This document shows positions 1 to 11,700 of a DNA stretch of 64,000 nucleotides, in pieces. Within the stretch, counting starts at the first letter, position 1, and each line of letters begins with the position of its first letter. This stretch comes from Dioscorea cayenensis subsp. rotundata (taxonomy: Eukaryota; Streptophyta; Magnoliopsida; Dioscoreales; Dioscoreaceae): the NCBI RefSeq assembly GCF_009730915.1, contig NC_052476.1, forward strand, positions 930,001 to 994,000, in the 5' to 3' direction. A program made the position numbers and the translations under genes. Under the pieces are notes generated by a model. That model was given only the letters and a program-made list of their open reading frames with translations. It was not told the DNA's origin and did no database searches.

Positions 1-1266
1 GGTTCACACCCTAATACAATAGTACATGTCCCTATCAAAGTTTTCCTCAAAAGACACACACAACGTTTAATAGTTTGTGGCTATATCCACAGAAATTAAG
101 CTCACATTGGCAATAAATCTAAGTTGAGCATGGTTTCTTTAATTAGCAACAAGTTAATTGAGGGTCAATACATAAAACGCTTCAGATAAGAAGATTATTA
201 ATCATGATTTGATAGATGAAAAGCAAATATAGATAAGCTTTAATTACCTCTTTGAGTGGATCACAATCTTTCAGTTGGTGATGGTTTTCTTTGGACCACT
301 ACTCATCCTTGTAGCAGCTAGACTCTTCTTTTTGGTGCTTTTTTATCACTTTGTCTTGAGGAAACATGATGATCCAAGAGCTGTAATAAATTAATGGACC
401 AAGACTTGATTCAGCATAAAACAGCTAAACTCCAATTGTTAAAAAAGACTTGATGCAGATATGTCCAATCCAGAAACAGATCACCCAACTCTTCATGCCC
501 ACCTAAACATATGGCTGCATTGTGGAAATTGGACACAAGTGATGTGAAAAACTTGACGAATGACAATGCAGATATGCATAAAGATGGTTTAGGTTTACTG
601 TAGCCACATAAGATCAAGCTATACACCTATCAGAATAAGAAAATTAGTTAGTAGCAAGTCAACTGTTGGATTAACCATAAATAACACATGTTCTGAACAC
701 TAGATTACCTTAATGGATACAAGCGATTTGTGATGCTTGCTGCAAATCAGCTCACTCTGATTGTTCACATGGTGCTATCAACATCCTTCAGCACTCCTGG
801 AACAATCATACATCCAAATAATTGAAATATATATATATATATATATATTTCCCTGCTATATTTCTCTTGCATTTCATCCACAACCTATCCCTGTTCCACC
901 ATTAATGCAACCATAGACAATATCTCAAGCCACAGAGCTGTTTATCCTTTCTAATACAATGTATATAAAATCGTTGTCAGTTTTCCCTGAGTCACAGATA
1001 AATCATAGGATGTAATGCAGACAGAACAACTTCCCACCTCCATCAAGATACACTCCATGACTTTATAGTACGTGGCATATTTATAAGAGGTATCAAATCA
1101 TGTGTGACTCTCACAATTGCTTTTTTTTCATATCTTAGCTTTACAACTGTCCAAACTTTATGACCAATCACATATACAAGTAGAAAGAAGAAAATGATGA
1201 ATGACTAAATAGAAAATGATAAAATGAGAGCACCATTCTACCTTGCACATGATACAAATAATTTTA
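1..1266. other. Intergenic DNA downstream of NdhU
   Basis: AT-rich sequence with no convincing exon on either strand. It holds the 3' flank and probably the 3' UTR of the NdhU gene, and a TA microsatellite at about 827-848. The short open frames here match no family I know. Confidence 0.6.
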
Positions 1267-4200
1267 TCACCTGTTGAGGGACACAGACAATACAACAGAC
1301 AATATAAGCCAGGCTAAGAAGAAATAACCTACAATCCTTGTTGGGCCCACATCTTCGGGTTCCTGAGAGAAAAAAATTTAGTTTAGCAAATTGAGATAAA
1401 AAAAGCATAAGGAAAGATGATTTTTTAATCAGAGGGATATCATTTTACTAGATAATATACATACACCATTTGATTTGAAATATATTGTGCATACATTTTA
1501 TGTTAGTTGTTTTTTGTTAACTACACATTTGTGACATTTTCCATGTAATAGAACTATGTTCTAAAGTCAATTCAGGCCATCTGCATGTTCAAAACCCTGC
1601 CTATATAATTAAGCCCAAGGTTTATTTGGAGTTGGGTGCAAGATAGATACTATTTGCTTATATGAAGATACAAATACAAGTTTTTCATAAATTAGGCATC
1701 AAAGTGCAATTAAGGATTCTTGCTCATTATTCCCATGCATTGTTGGGGAGTTATAATTGATGATGATCTCAGAAAACTAAGCATTGAGCAACATGAAGAA
1801 ATTTGGACAACTAATTCATGCCAGATAGTTGACATGAAGTCTTGAAATATGGATAGAAATCAAGACCATGTAAACATAATCAAGTGAAGTGCAAGAATTC
1901 TCCCGAGTAGAATATGGAATTAAGGCTCAGTGACAAGAAAATTGAAAGGAAAATTTAGGACAGCCCATCCCTTTCTCAATAAAAAAAAAGAAGGTAGTAT
2001 GGAGCTGATGACTGAAAATGTAGTTATCTATCATCAAGCATCTTAGTTGACAAGAAGAATACAGAATTGGTTCTTGATTCTGCAAAACAACAAATCGTTC
2101 TTTTAATAAAAAAAAAAAAATGCAAAACAATGGAAACAATTACAGCTAAGTGTTTACATTTTTCCGTGTTTGAAATCAACAGATGTAAAAAAAACAAAAA
2201 ATCCATTGTAGAGGATTTTAACCATAAGAGCAAGGTCTACAAAATGTTATCAGCACCCAAAAAACAATTTATATTACAGAAGATAAGGCATATTCAAGAA
2301 CAACTCTCATGTATACATCTAAATCAGCTTCCAGCTAAGCTAGCCCACTATAAAATTTGTTTTACTTCACCATTCTACTATTGAACTTTATGCTAAATTA
2401 TAGAATCCAGTATAAATTTATTATTAATATTTCAAATAAATGAAATACAGAAGTTAAAAAGAATATATATATATATAAATATATACATACACACTATTAA
2501 TTATAGTGTAGGTGCACTTCACCCAAAAATCCATTTTAATTCATGAAAATAAATAGTAGGAACCAAAACTGCCCATTTTTTTTCATAGTTTAGAAACTAT
2601 TCATGCAATCTTCTTCAAATGTTAACCCAAATGAACCCAGGTTGAGGAACCCAGGTGAATATAGAGGCACACTTCACGGACCAAAAGTGCGCAATCACCT
2701 AATTATATCATACATTAGGAAAGAAAATATTGGATTAACTTATTCCCTTACTCCCGCACATCTTTTTGTTAATCTACTTGCTTTAATGAGCATCACTGAA
2801 ACAATAGATTGAACTGTTCATAAATAAAGATACATACTCGAGGAGGAGGAGTTTCCTTTGGCGTTTGCGTTATGTCAGCTTCAAAAGGCCAGGTGTATCT
2901 CTCAGGTCTGTCACTCCTAGCCAAACTCCAGTCATACAACCTTCTCTCATCCTCCGATGAGAGTATCATGTATGACTCCTATGAGCCACCAAAAAGAAAA
3001 GAAGCATAACAATTAGAATTCCCTAAAACTTGAATGTAAACAATAAACAAAAAGGAATATATTTAAACAAAAATAGATTATGAATGATCAAACAGGACAT
3101 GACATCTTTAGAGTATTCTAGAAAAGACCTTCAGGAGCTCTAGCTCTTTGTTAAGTTGCTCTTCTTCTAGACCTTGATTCATTAGCTCTTCCCGTTTCTC
3201 TTTATAGGCTGCATTAACCTGGTGCAGCAAAATTACAGGCAAAAACTTATTTTATCTGGCACTGAATTCAGATGAAGTTTCCTAAGACGCAAAAATGAGG
3301 ATGAAAAATCAAGAAGCATGCACAGCCTAGCACTTCCGTGATGGCGCCTAGGCCTTGACAAAATTTGGCTAAACCAACAATCATGACCATAAGAAGTACC
3401 TCATCATCAGAAGCACCCCTAGGTATTCCAAGCTTCCCATAATGATCCACATCCGTGATGGCTGCTCTCTAGAACAGCAAAAGTTCATCATTCAATCACA
3501 TCCAGTGAATTTAGAAAAAAAAAAACTATAACAATAATAAAATATTATAAGAAAAATGGAAAACAAATTGGAATTTTAAGTAGTCCCGGGAATTTTTAGT
3601 TCAATTTCCAACCTCCAATCACATTCTGTGAAAACAATCAGATAATAAGCGAACAAAGAGCAGAATTAATGAAGGAAAAAAACCAAATTGTTAATTATCA
3701 GCCTACATTATCAAAACAAGCCAAAATTAAAAAAATAAAACAGGAGCATAACAACAGAAAAATAAAATAAAATAAAATAAAATAAAATTAAAAAAAATCA
3801 AGCTCGTATAGTTGTATGGTGCATTTGATTCATTTATCAAATCTTCAAATTGCTTCCCAAGAAACACAATCATAATTGAAGAAAAATATGACACTATATG
3901 TAAACGAGAGGTAGGAAAAACCAAACGAATAAAATGGAAATCAAACACATAAATAATCAAATGTAAAAAATTTGAGAAAATACGAAGCAATGTTGGGATT
4001 ATTACCGATCCCTCTGAGGGCTTTCTGGACATTGGCGACGGAGATGAGTGAATGAGGGAGCTTCGACGACTCCACAGCCGTCTCAGAAGTGGCAGACGGC
4101 GGCGAAGAAGCGGTGGTAGCGATGTTCTCCTGAGAAGAGGATTCCGGCTCCGTCTCAGCGGAGCAACGAATCCGGCTCCGGAAGGAGAAATGCTTCACGG

Positions 4201-4270
4201 GCAATAAAGAGGAAGAGGAAGCAAGGCTACAAAGCTTCGCCGGAGTTAACGAAAACACGACGGCGGCCAT
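1267..4270 (-). CDS. ndhU: NAD(P)H-quinone oxidoreductase subunit U, chloroplastic (CRRL, J-like domain)
   Basis: Subunit of the thylakoid NDH complex that drives cyclic electron flow around photosystem I. It belongs to the stromal, ferredoxin-facing part with NdhS and NdhT. Five exons on the minus strand: 4270-4006, 3464-3400, 3218-3129, 2978-2838 and 1362-1267, joined in frame to 218 residues, the length I recall for Arabidopsis NdhU. A Ser/Ala-rich transit peptide ends near RIRCSA (about residue 37). The J-like domain follows (ITDVDHYGKLGIPRG, then SYMILSSEDERRLYDWSLAR) and has no HPD triad, as in the family. One membrane segment lies near the C-terminus (VGYFFLAWLILSVVLSV), ending in SLNR. 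The Met at 4270 was chosen because it opens the transit peptide; an upstream in-frame Met at 4480 precedes sequence unlike the family. Confidence 0.95.
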
Positions 4271-5755
4271 GGCGGCGGCGAGCAGTAGCGGAGGGGTGGT
4301 GATCGGAGAGGAAGACGAGCTTGGATTTCGAAAGTTGAGAGTTTTGTATGGAGGGAAAGAGGGATAACGGATTGGGATTTGGGAGAGGAACGTGAGGCCG
4401 CGGGCTTTTGGGCATGCTTTGAGATTCGTGATGATTGATTTTGTGTTCGGATCCAAACTTGTTATCGGGTAACTCCGCAAGAATTATGTGAAATTTACAG
4501 TTCAGGACTAAATCCAAGTATTCTTGTCGCCATTCAGTTAATTTTTTATTTCATATTGTCAATTACATAAATATATTTATTTTAATTTTTAAAATCAAAT
4601 ACCATCATTTAAGTTCGAACTATATGATTTTTTTTTTAAGTGGACAATTTCTTTTTATAAAAATAGATAAATCATAAATTTATTACCTAAAAAAAATTCA
4701 GATATAACAATTAAAATTAAAAAAAACTGGCCAACAACAAAATAAAGAAAAAAAAAGAGCCAGTAATCAAAAACAAAAGTAGGGAGAACACAAAAAATTA
4801 CAAGAGTAACGAAGAAAGTGCATCATCCAAAAACATAAATAACAAATCACTCAACATATATTTATTTTAATTTATTATTACTACATGGGAGAAGACAAGT
4901 GTCTTACTGTGTGAGCTCATATCAAGAAGTATAAGCTCATGCTCATTAGAAGGATGATGGTGTGTGACAAACATGATGGGCCTTGTGCTCAACTTGAAGT
5001 ATTCCATAAATTTTAAAAAAATTATAAAAAATTGTCAACATGGTGGGAATTCACAAGGTATATATTTTGCGATTCTCAATCCTGTCCTATCAGAGTACTC
5101 AAAATTTGGGTACGGAATTTTTTTTTTCCCATCCCTATTCCTATGGGGATTATTCATTCAGAGATTCATAGTTCTTCCAAAGGGGATTATTCATTCAGAT
5201 TCATAGTCTCTGATTTTTTTCATGTATTTCTTCTTTTTTACTATATAAATGTATCAAATATATTATGCTATTTTAATTTTTAGTAATTTGATAGTTAAAT
5301 AAACGTATAGATTTTTTTTTAACTTTTTATATAAAATTTAATTTGTATATTTAGCTACTGGACGGGACGAGAAAGGGAGAGGGGAGGGAGGGGATTCCCG
5401 TCTGGCTTCATCCCCAATGGGGATTTATATCCCATCTTTTTCGAACATATTCTTTGAATTTTAACCTTGTTGGATTCTATCAGGGTGGGTAGTCGATTTT
5501 TTCGTCAGGTTCTAAACAAATTGTTAACCCTTTAAATTTAACCCGTTAGGACAAAACATGAGGGACTTAAAAAGTAGTACAATAAAAAAAAAATATTGAA
5601 AATACTAGGAAGAATGAAACTTTCCAATAACCCACAACTAATTATCTCTTTTTTATTTAACGCCCTATAGGGAACTCGGATTCGGGTTATCGGATCCATG
5701 AACATCCCTGGCTAAAAACTCAGTTCGGGTTATCGGATCCGTTGACACCACTCTC
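4271..5755. other. Divergent promoter and intergenic region between NdhU and SmG
   Basis: Holds both promoters and no gene. An AT-rich retroposon-tail-like stretch lies at about 4625-4690. A degenerate region at about 5080-5420 carries an 18-bp direct repeat (5145-5162 and 5182-5199, beginning ggggattatt) and a purine-rich run at 5360-5395, probably old mobile DNA. A 17-bp perfect direct repeat lies at 5681-5697 and 5724-5740. Confidence 0.6.
5681..5740. repeat. 17-bp perfect direct repeat upstream of the SmG TATA box
   Basis: The 17-mer ttcgggttatcggatcc occurs at 5681-5697 and again at 5724-5740, a 43-bp period, ending 15 bp before the TATA box of the SmG gene. It may be a promoter element or the trace of a local duplication. 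Confidence 0.8.
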
Positions 5756-5763
5756 TATAAAAG
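5756..5763 (+). promoter_or_regulatory. TATA box of the SmG gene
   Basis: The string tataaaag lies 132 bp upstream of the SmG start codon. It predicts a transcription start near 5787 and a leader of about 110 nt. A telo-box (tagggttt, 5804-5811) follows in the predicted leader; such boxes are known in promoters of plant translation and RNA-processing genes. Confidence 0.7.
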
Positions 5764-5894
5764 GGCATCTGTATCGCGGGTTTCTTCGCCGATTTGGGGT
5801 TTCTAGGGTTTAGAGTTCCAATCCTCCGGCGAAGCCCTCCGCCCCTCGCCACCATTCTTCTCCTCTTTCCCTCTTTCTCCTTCTAGCTCCCGCC

Positions 5895-7455
5895 ATGAGC
5901 CGCTCGGGTCAACCTCCGGATCTTAAGAAGTGAGTTTTTTCGTTTGTTTTTTGCTCTCAATCTTGTTTTCCCCTTCTATTTATTTGATCATGGAGTCACT
6001 CAAATATTTTTTTATTGTTTTAATTGGGATTTTAGGTATATGGACAAGAAGCTTCAGAGTAAGTCCGATGAAACTCAGTGTTGTTACTTTTCTCTGATTT
6101 TTGTGTTTTTCTTCGCTGTTTTGTTATTGTCTTTTGATTTTTGTGGCTTGAAATATAGTCTTAATTTGGAAATTTAGACCTTTTTGATTCTTTTTGCATT
6201 GTTTGTTGAAAAATTTGTTTTCTATTTACGGATTTATGATGCAAAGTAGAAGGTAAACTATAGAGCTAATAAATTTCATCTGCTTGATGTTGGATATTTG
6301 TAGTTCTTGTGATGAATTAAGAAGTTTCATGAATTGATCCCTTTTAGTATCCTCAATGTCTCCCTTCCTTTATATAAATCTAAACACCTTAAAATCTATG
6401 AGGGGATTAAAAGAAGGACTTTCTAAAGTCATAGTAATTGATGTTCTGTAATAGTTCTGCCAGGAAAATATTGAATTGCCACCACTTTTCTGAAGATGGT
6501 TTAATTGCAAGGGAACTTTGGTGGCAGATTGGTTCATATCTTGCTTTCATGTTTCTCAATATTGCTAGTGCAAGGGGTATAATGGAAAGCTTCTGTTTTG
6601 TCCATTTCCAATTACTGATTTTTTCTAAATAACATTTAGTAGAGACTGAATATTTACATTTAAAAAGGAGCTGGAGAGAGAACCTTTCTGTTAGGCTGAG
6701 CATTTATCAGTACTTCTTCAATGGGATAGTCAAGTTAGCTAATAAAACAGTCAGTTGGACCTCATTGTTACAATTCCAGGCATCCCCTATTGATTAATTT
6801 TAGTTTCTGGTTCTTCATTTTAGATATTTATCTTCTTGTCAGCAGTGGCAAGACATTCGACTCCCATGTGGGAGCTCGACTTCCTCCTCATGCATGGTTG
6901 GGGCATAGTAACGAAAGTGTTTGTGTGGGGTGGTTTGTCCACATTGTCCCCCCCCAATCTTCTTTGTTGTGCGCGTGCATTTTTTTGAAGTTTCCTCCAA
7001 TTTGGTATACAGTCTTCATACAAAGCTATTCTGAATTAAATTTCTTCTTTTTTAATATTGCTTTGTTTATATGCCACCTGTGCAAAATTCCATGTCAGGG
7101 AGACGATAATCAATATGAAAACCCTTACTTAAGTTATAGACCCTTTGCTTTCATGGTTATACACTTATACTAAAGTTTTTCTTGAATTGCAGTAAAACTG
7201 AATGCCAACAGGGTTGTTGTTGGTACACTCCGTGGTTTCGATCAATTTATGAATCTTGTCATTGATCAAACTGTTGAGGTGAACGGCAATGAGAAGAATG
7301 ACATTGGAATGGTGGTAAGTGCCTTTATAGCAATTGCAATCCTTCTGTCTCTACATTCTAGTTTAACTTGATTAATGTTCAAACTATCACAGGTTATTAG
7401 GGGAAACAGTGTGGTTATGATCGAAGCTCTGGAACCCGTCGGCAGAACCCAGTAG
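5895..7455 (+). CDS. SNRPG: Small nuclear ribonucleoprotein G (Sm protein G)
   Basis: One of the seven Sm proteins that form a ring on U1, U2, U4 and U5 snRNAs in the spliceosome. Four exons: 5895-5929, 6036-6058, 7193-7314 and 7393-7455. They join in frame to 80 residues, the usual plant SmG length. The product opens MSRSGQPPDLKKYMDKKLQ. Sm1 motif: LNANRVVVGTLRGFDQFMNL. Sm2 motif: MVVIRGNSVVMIEALE. The ATG at 5895 is the first in the predicted leader and gives the expected short N-terminus. Exon 2 has only 23 nt, so automated predictors may drop it. Intron 2 (about 1.1 kb) carries a SINE-like stretch. The gene has its own TATA box and telo-box. Confidence 0.97.
6836..7000 (+). mobile_element. 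SINE-like stretch in SmG intron 2 (tentative)
   Basis: A GC-richer block in an AT-rich intron. It contains agtggcaagacattcgactc and then gtgggagctcgacttcctcc, which resemble the promoter half of a tRNA-derived SINE. A C run and a T-rich tail follow. I could not find flanking target duplications, so the ends are approximate. Confidence 0.3.
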
Positions 7456-8642
7456 TAGTAGTAGTATTAGCGGTGACGGCGTCAATGTCTCAAATTTTAT
7501 TTCTTCTGAACTTATGTATTGAATTGGTCTGGCTGACCAACAGTTTCATGTAATTCTTACTCTCTGAAGGTTTGAGCATGAACATTTGGTTTGTTTTTAT
7601 GTAGACTAAATGGTTGGTCATTCAGATGTGTTAGCGAATTGATGAATTCTATCAAGCTTGTGCTTGTGATTTGCCATTGAAACACTGCAGCATATGCATT
7701 CCTTTTGCTTTGTAGCATCAGTGGAGGTATCTACTATCTACTGTGGAATTGTTGCTTTTTTTTTTTGCCCTTATTTATTTATATTTTAAATTTCTTGAAT
7801 TAAGTTGTTGAATCAGAAGAAATTATCTTATTTTGTTTGCTTGCAAGAAATTATGAGAATAAAATGGATAAACAAATAAATGTGGATTTTTTATAAGTTT
7901 TGCCATTCTTTTGCATTATCTATTTTTCATAGAAAGAGTAAGCTGTCATGGACTACTCACCTTCACTTTCTCATTTTTTTTTTTCCATGCATGTTTGAAG
8001 GATGTCAAGATCCAGATGTAGCACAGGAGTAGTCCCTACACCTGTCTGACTGGACCTGATGATCTAGACGGTGTTTTTCATCTGTCCAATTTTTATCTTT
8101 GGTTTTTCCTCATTTTCTCATACGTTGTTGTTATGTTGTACTTAGTTTTATTCTTCACCTTTTGGTGAGAGAATTTTCTACTGTATTTTTGCTATTTCAA
8201 TAAAGCTTAATTTTTTTTTTTTGCAAAATATAAAATAAAATATGGTTTTTATAAAAATATATTAGCAACTACCCCAGGATATCGAAGCATTTATTCTCTA
8301 AAAGAAAATATTATTGATATCTGGGGGTAAAAATTGAAATTTAGCATTTGAATTTTGTTTTTGGAAAAAACCCTTTAAAGTTTCACCAAAATCATAATTT
8401 TATTAAAAATATAAATATGTTCAATGTTAATTAATTAAATAAATCATGAAAATAATTCCAATTTTTATTTTATGTCCTAGCAAGGACAAATCATGAAAAA
8501 AGTTGGTCAGAAATTCAAAAATCCCAACGAAAACACCGCGCAAAATATTCATTTTCAATTTTTTTTTGCTCAGTTTAAACAGAGCCTTACGATTTGTCTC
8601 GAGATCAGGTCATCAAGATCATATATGCGGCCCAAGATGGTG
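7456..8642. other. Intergenic DNA between SmG and the FKBP gene
   Basis: The first few hundred bases are probably the SmG 3' UTR. The rest is AT-rich flanking DNA leading to the FKBP promoter. No exon or mobile element was recognised. Confidence 0.6.
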
Positions 8643-8720
8643 CTATATATAGGAAGAACCTCACGCCACTTTTGTCGAAGGCGTCTTCGTGTAGGGTTTT
8701 GCCTGCCATTTCTAGGGTTT
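8643..8720 (+). promoter_or_regulatory. TATA box and two telo-boxes of the FKBP53-like gene
   Basis: A TATA box (ctatatata, 8643-8651) lies about 130 bp before the start codon. Two telo-boxes (tagggttt, 8692-8699 and 8713-8720) sit in the predicted leader. The layout matches that of the neighbouring SmG gene. Confidence 0.7.
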
Positions 8721-8774
8721 AAGAGAACTCCAAGCTTGCAAGAAATCCTCATCGGTTCCTCACCGTCTTTCTTG

Positions 8775-11700
8775 ATGGCTTTTTGGGGTTTGGATTCCTT
8801 TCGATTCCCACTGTTTCTTGTTTGATTTTGTTTTTCTTTTGAGAATCGCTGTTCTTTTTGGTGTTCTTAGCTGCATTTGTAGTCTCTTTTTAGGTTTTTG
8901 ACCCCATTTTCGTGCTCTCAGGGATCGAAGTGAGGCCTGGGAAACCCTACACTCACTCCTTTGATAGGTCCCGTGGAAGGCTTCGGATCTCTCAGGTTCG
9001 TTCTCCGGAAATCGCCTCTTGATTATTTTTTTTCTTTTTTGTGGCTAGGTTGTGTATTTCTTTTCTTTTAATCTAATTTTATTTTTTGGTATCTTTCTTG
9101 CCAGGTAAAATAATCTTTTTATGGTATATTGGTCCTAAATCAAATTTCCCATTTGATTGTGCATTATATAGATAGTGAGATATTTGAATTCTTAGTATTG
9201 AATGTGCAACTGTGATGATTTTGGGGTTGCATTTTGGAATTTTATTTGATGTTTTTAAGAATCAATTCTGGAATTGATTCAGGCAACGCTTGGAGATGGC
9301 AAAGGTACAGCAAAGAGTGTGCTGCAGTGTAATGTTGGTGATAAGAGCCCCATCTTGCTCTGCAATCTGATTCCCAATGTATCTGAATCTTGCCATCTGG
9401 AACTGGAGTTTGAGGAGGCTGATGATGTGGTTTTCTCTGTTCTTGGGCAGAAAAGTGTCCATTTGTCTGGCTTCTATCTCGGTTCAGGTGGCAATGGAGG
9501 GGGAGAAGATTCGTATCCTTTTGCAATGGTTGTGATCTTTAATAATCTGTAGGCTTATTCAAAATAAAATTCCTTGACATTGTTTAGTGATGAATCCTAT
9601 GGTGAAGATATTGCTGAGACAGAATCGGAAGATATGGAGAACTTATATAACAGTGAAGATGATGAATATGAATCCGACTTTATTGATGATGATGATGTTG
9701 AGATGTTTGCTTCTTCTCGCCGGAAGAGTAATGGTAATTTTGACTCACTCTAACTTTTGGATCAGATATGACTATACTGACTTGTTCCTGAATGTAAGAA
9801 ACAAGAAATTATATTTTGTTTTCCCTCTGCTCTTATTTTTAGTGTGAGATGTGGGACTGCAGGATTGTGTGTATCGGTGTTGGGCCTTCAAGATATGCAC
9901 TACTTACAAAAGTATTTCCTGCTATAATTATCTTGTAGAATACGGGTAGTTCCCTTTAAATTGACTTTTTTTATTGGGAATCAGAGCAATCATTTCCCTC
10001 ATATTTGTTTTGATCTAGTAAATTCAAGACTTGGTTGCTGACCTTTTTCTTTGATTCCTCTGCATTGTTTTGTTTCAAACATGGTATTTCACGACTTGTC
10101 CCTACTTTGTACTAGAATTGGATATAATTTCTGGTTTGTTTTAGCATATCTGGGCCTTCGTTTTAAACTATTGATCCTAATTACTAAGCTTATTCTGTAT
10201 GGTTTCAATTATTGCTTATTTTGTTTGGTTTGACCTCCTGATGCACTGTTTAGTTAGTTAAATATTATTTCGGAAAGAAATATTTATACAATTAAATATG
10301 TTTATTAGACCCACAACTAATTAAAATTGATCTGTACTAGGTTACATAGTTTTTTATTGACACGAGAGTAGTATTTTGTGGTTAAGATATATCTTACTTG
10401 GGTGAATATCAACTTACAAATGCTAGTCTGTTTACTTCAAAGTTCAAACGTAATTGACCCTGATTTTATTTTCTGATGACTTGTTTGCTTTGCTTTTTTC
10501 ATTGTCTCCTTGTAGTCTCTCTGTTTAAAAGTTTCAGACTTTGCTTTATGTGAATCCTTCCCGCCCTTTTTCTTCTCTTGGAATTTGAGGGACTTGAAGC
10601 CTTATCAATGTATGTCTTTCTAAATATCAGCTGCACATATATCTTGCTAGATTTTGTATTGGACTATGTTCTGTGTGATCATTTAAATCCTCATCATGCG
10701 GTTTATAAGGTAGAGACTAGATAGTATCAGGTGTCCATGGTCATTGCTGTTATTGGTTCCTGTATGGTAGTTTGCGTAAAAGTTTACCATGTTATATGAA
10801 GATGTTTTCTGATGATGCTTTATGAAAGTTGTTATTGTTTCTCTGCTGTACTTCTGATTGAATTTTGCAGTTTTGATCTTGGGATTTTCCTGTGGAATCC
10901 TCATTTTTATGCATAACATGTCTCAATATATTCTTTTGTTCCCAGTCGTTATTAAGGAGATTTTTGAAGAAGATGATAAGCCACAAAATGGGAATGCTGG
11001 CCGTCGCAGGTTAAAGAAGAATCGTGAGATTAGTGATTCTGATGATGAGGATGATGTTGGTTCTCAACGTCAACTTGTTGTCAAAGGTAGCAGCCCTAAG
11101 CTATTGGAGAGTGAAGATGAGGATGGTTTTCCAATTTCTTTCTCTATGATGCAAAAAAGCCCTGTAAAGAAGGCTGAGGTAAATGAAAACCCTGATCAAA
11201 AGAGTTGTGTGGTCAAAAAAAGGAAGATCGACACTATGGCTGATGATGCTGAGTTGAAAAGGTAAGAGGTGATGTGGCAGTTTGTATTATAAAGTTATTT
11301 CTTATGCAAACATCTTTTTCCTGATCAGGAAATCAAGTGAGCCCATTGATTCTTCTGTACCTTCTGATATTGAACCTGAAAGTAATGAAAAACCAAAGAA
11401 GAAAAAGAAAGTTAAGGGTAAAAAATCCCTTCAAACTGATGAAGGTCAACTAGTAGAGGGTAAGATGGAGAAAAAGGACAATGATCTTGCGGCTGGAGCA
11501 AATGTTGACGAGTCTGTAGATGGTGGTATTGTGAAGAAGAAAAAGAAAGAGAACAAGAAAGTCGAGAACTCTGAAGTTGTGAATGGCGTTTCAGCTGATG
11601 GACCTGAGGAAGGAGGTAAAAAAGAGCCAGCTGAAGGCAAGCCAAAGGCTGCTGACGACATGGGTGAAGATCTACCAGATGCCGTTGAACAGGAGTTGTC

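Noticed and set aside
4271-4480. Upstream in-frame Met for NdhU
   Set aside because: The extra 70 residues do not look like part of the transit peptide, and the 218-residue product from 4270 matches the family length.
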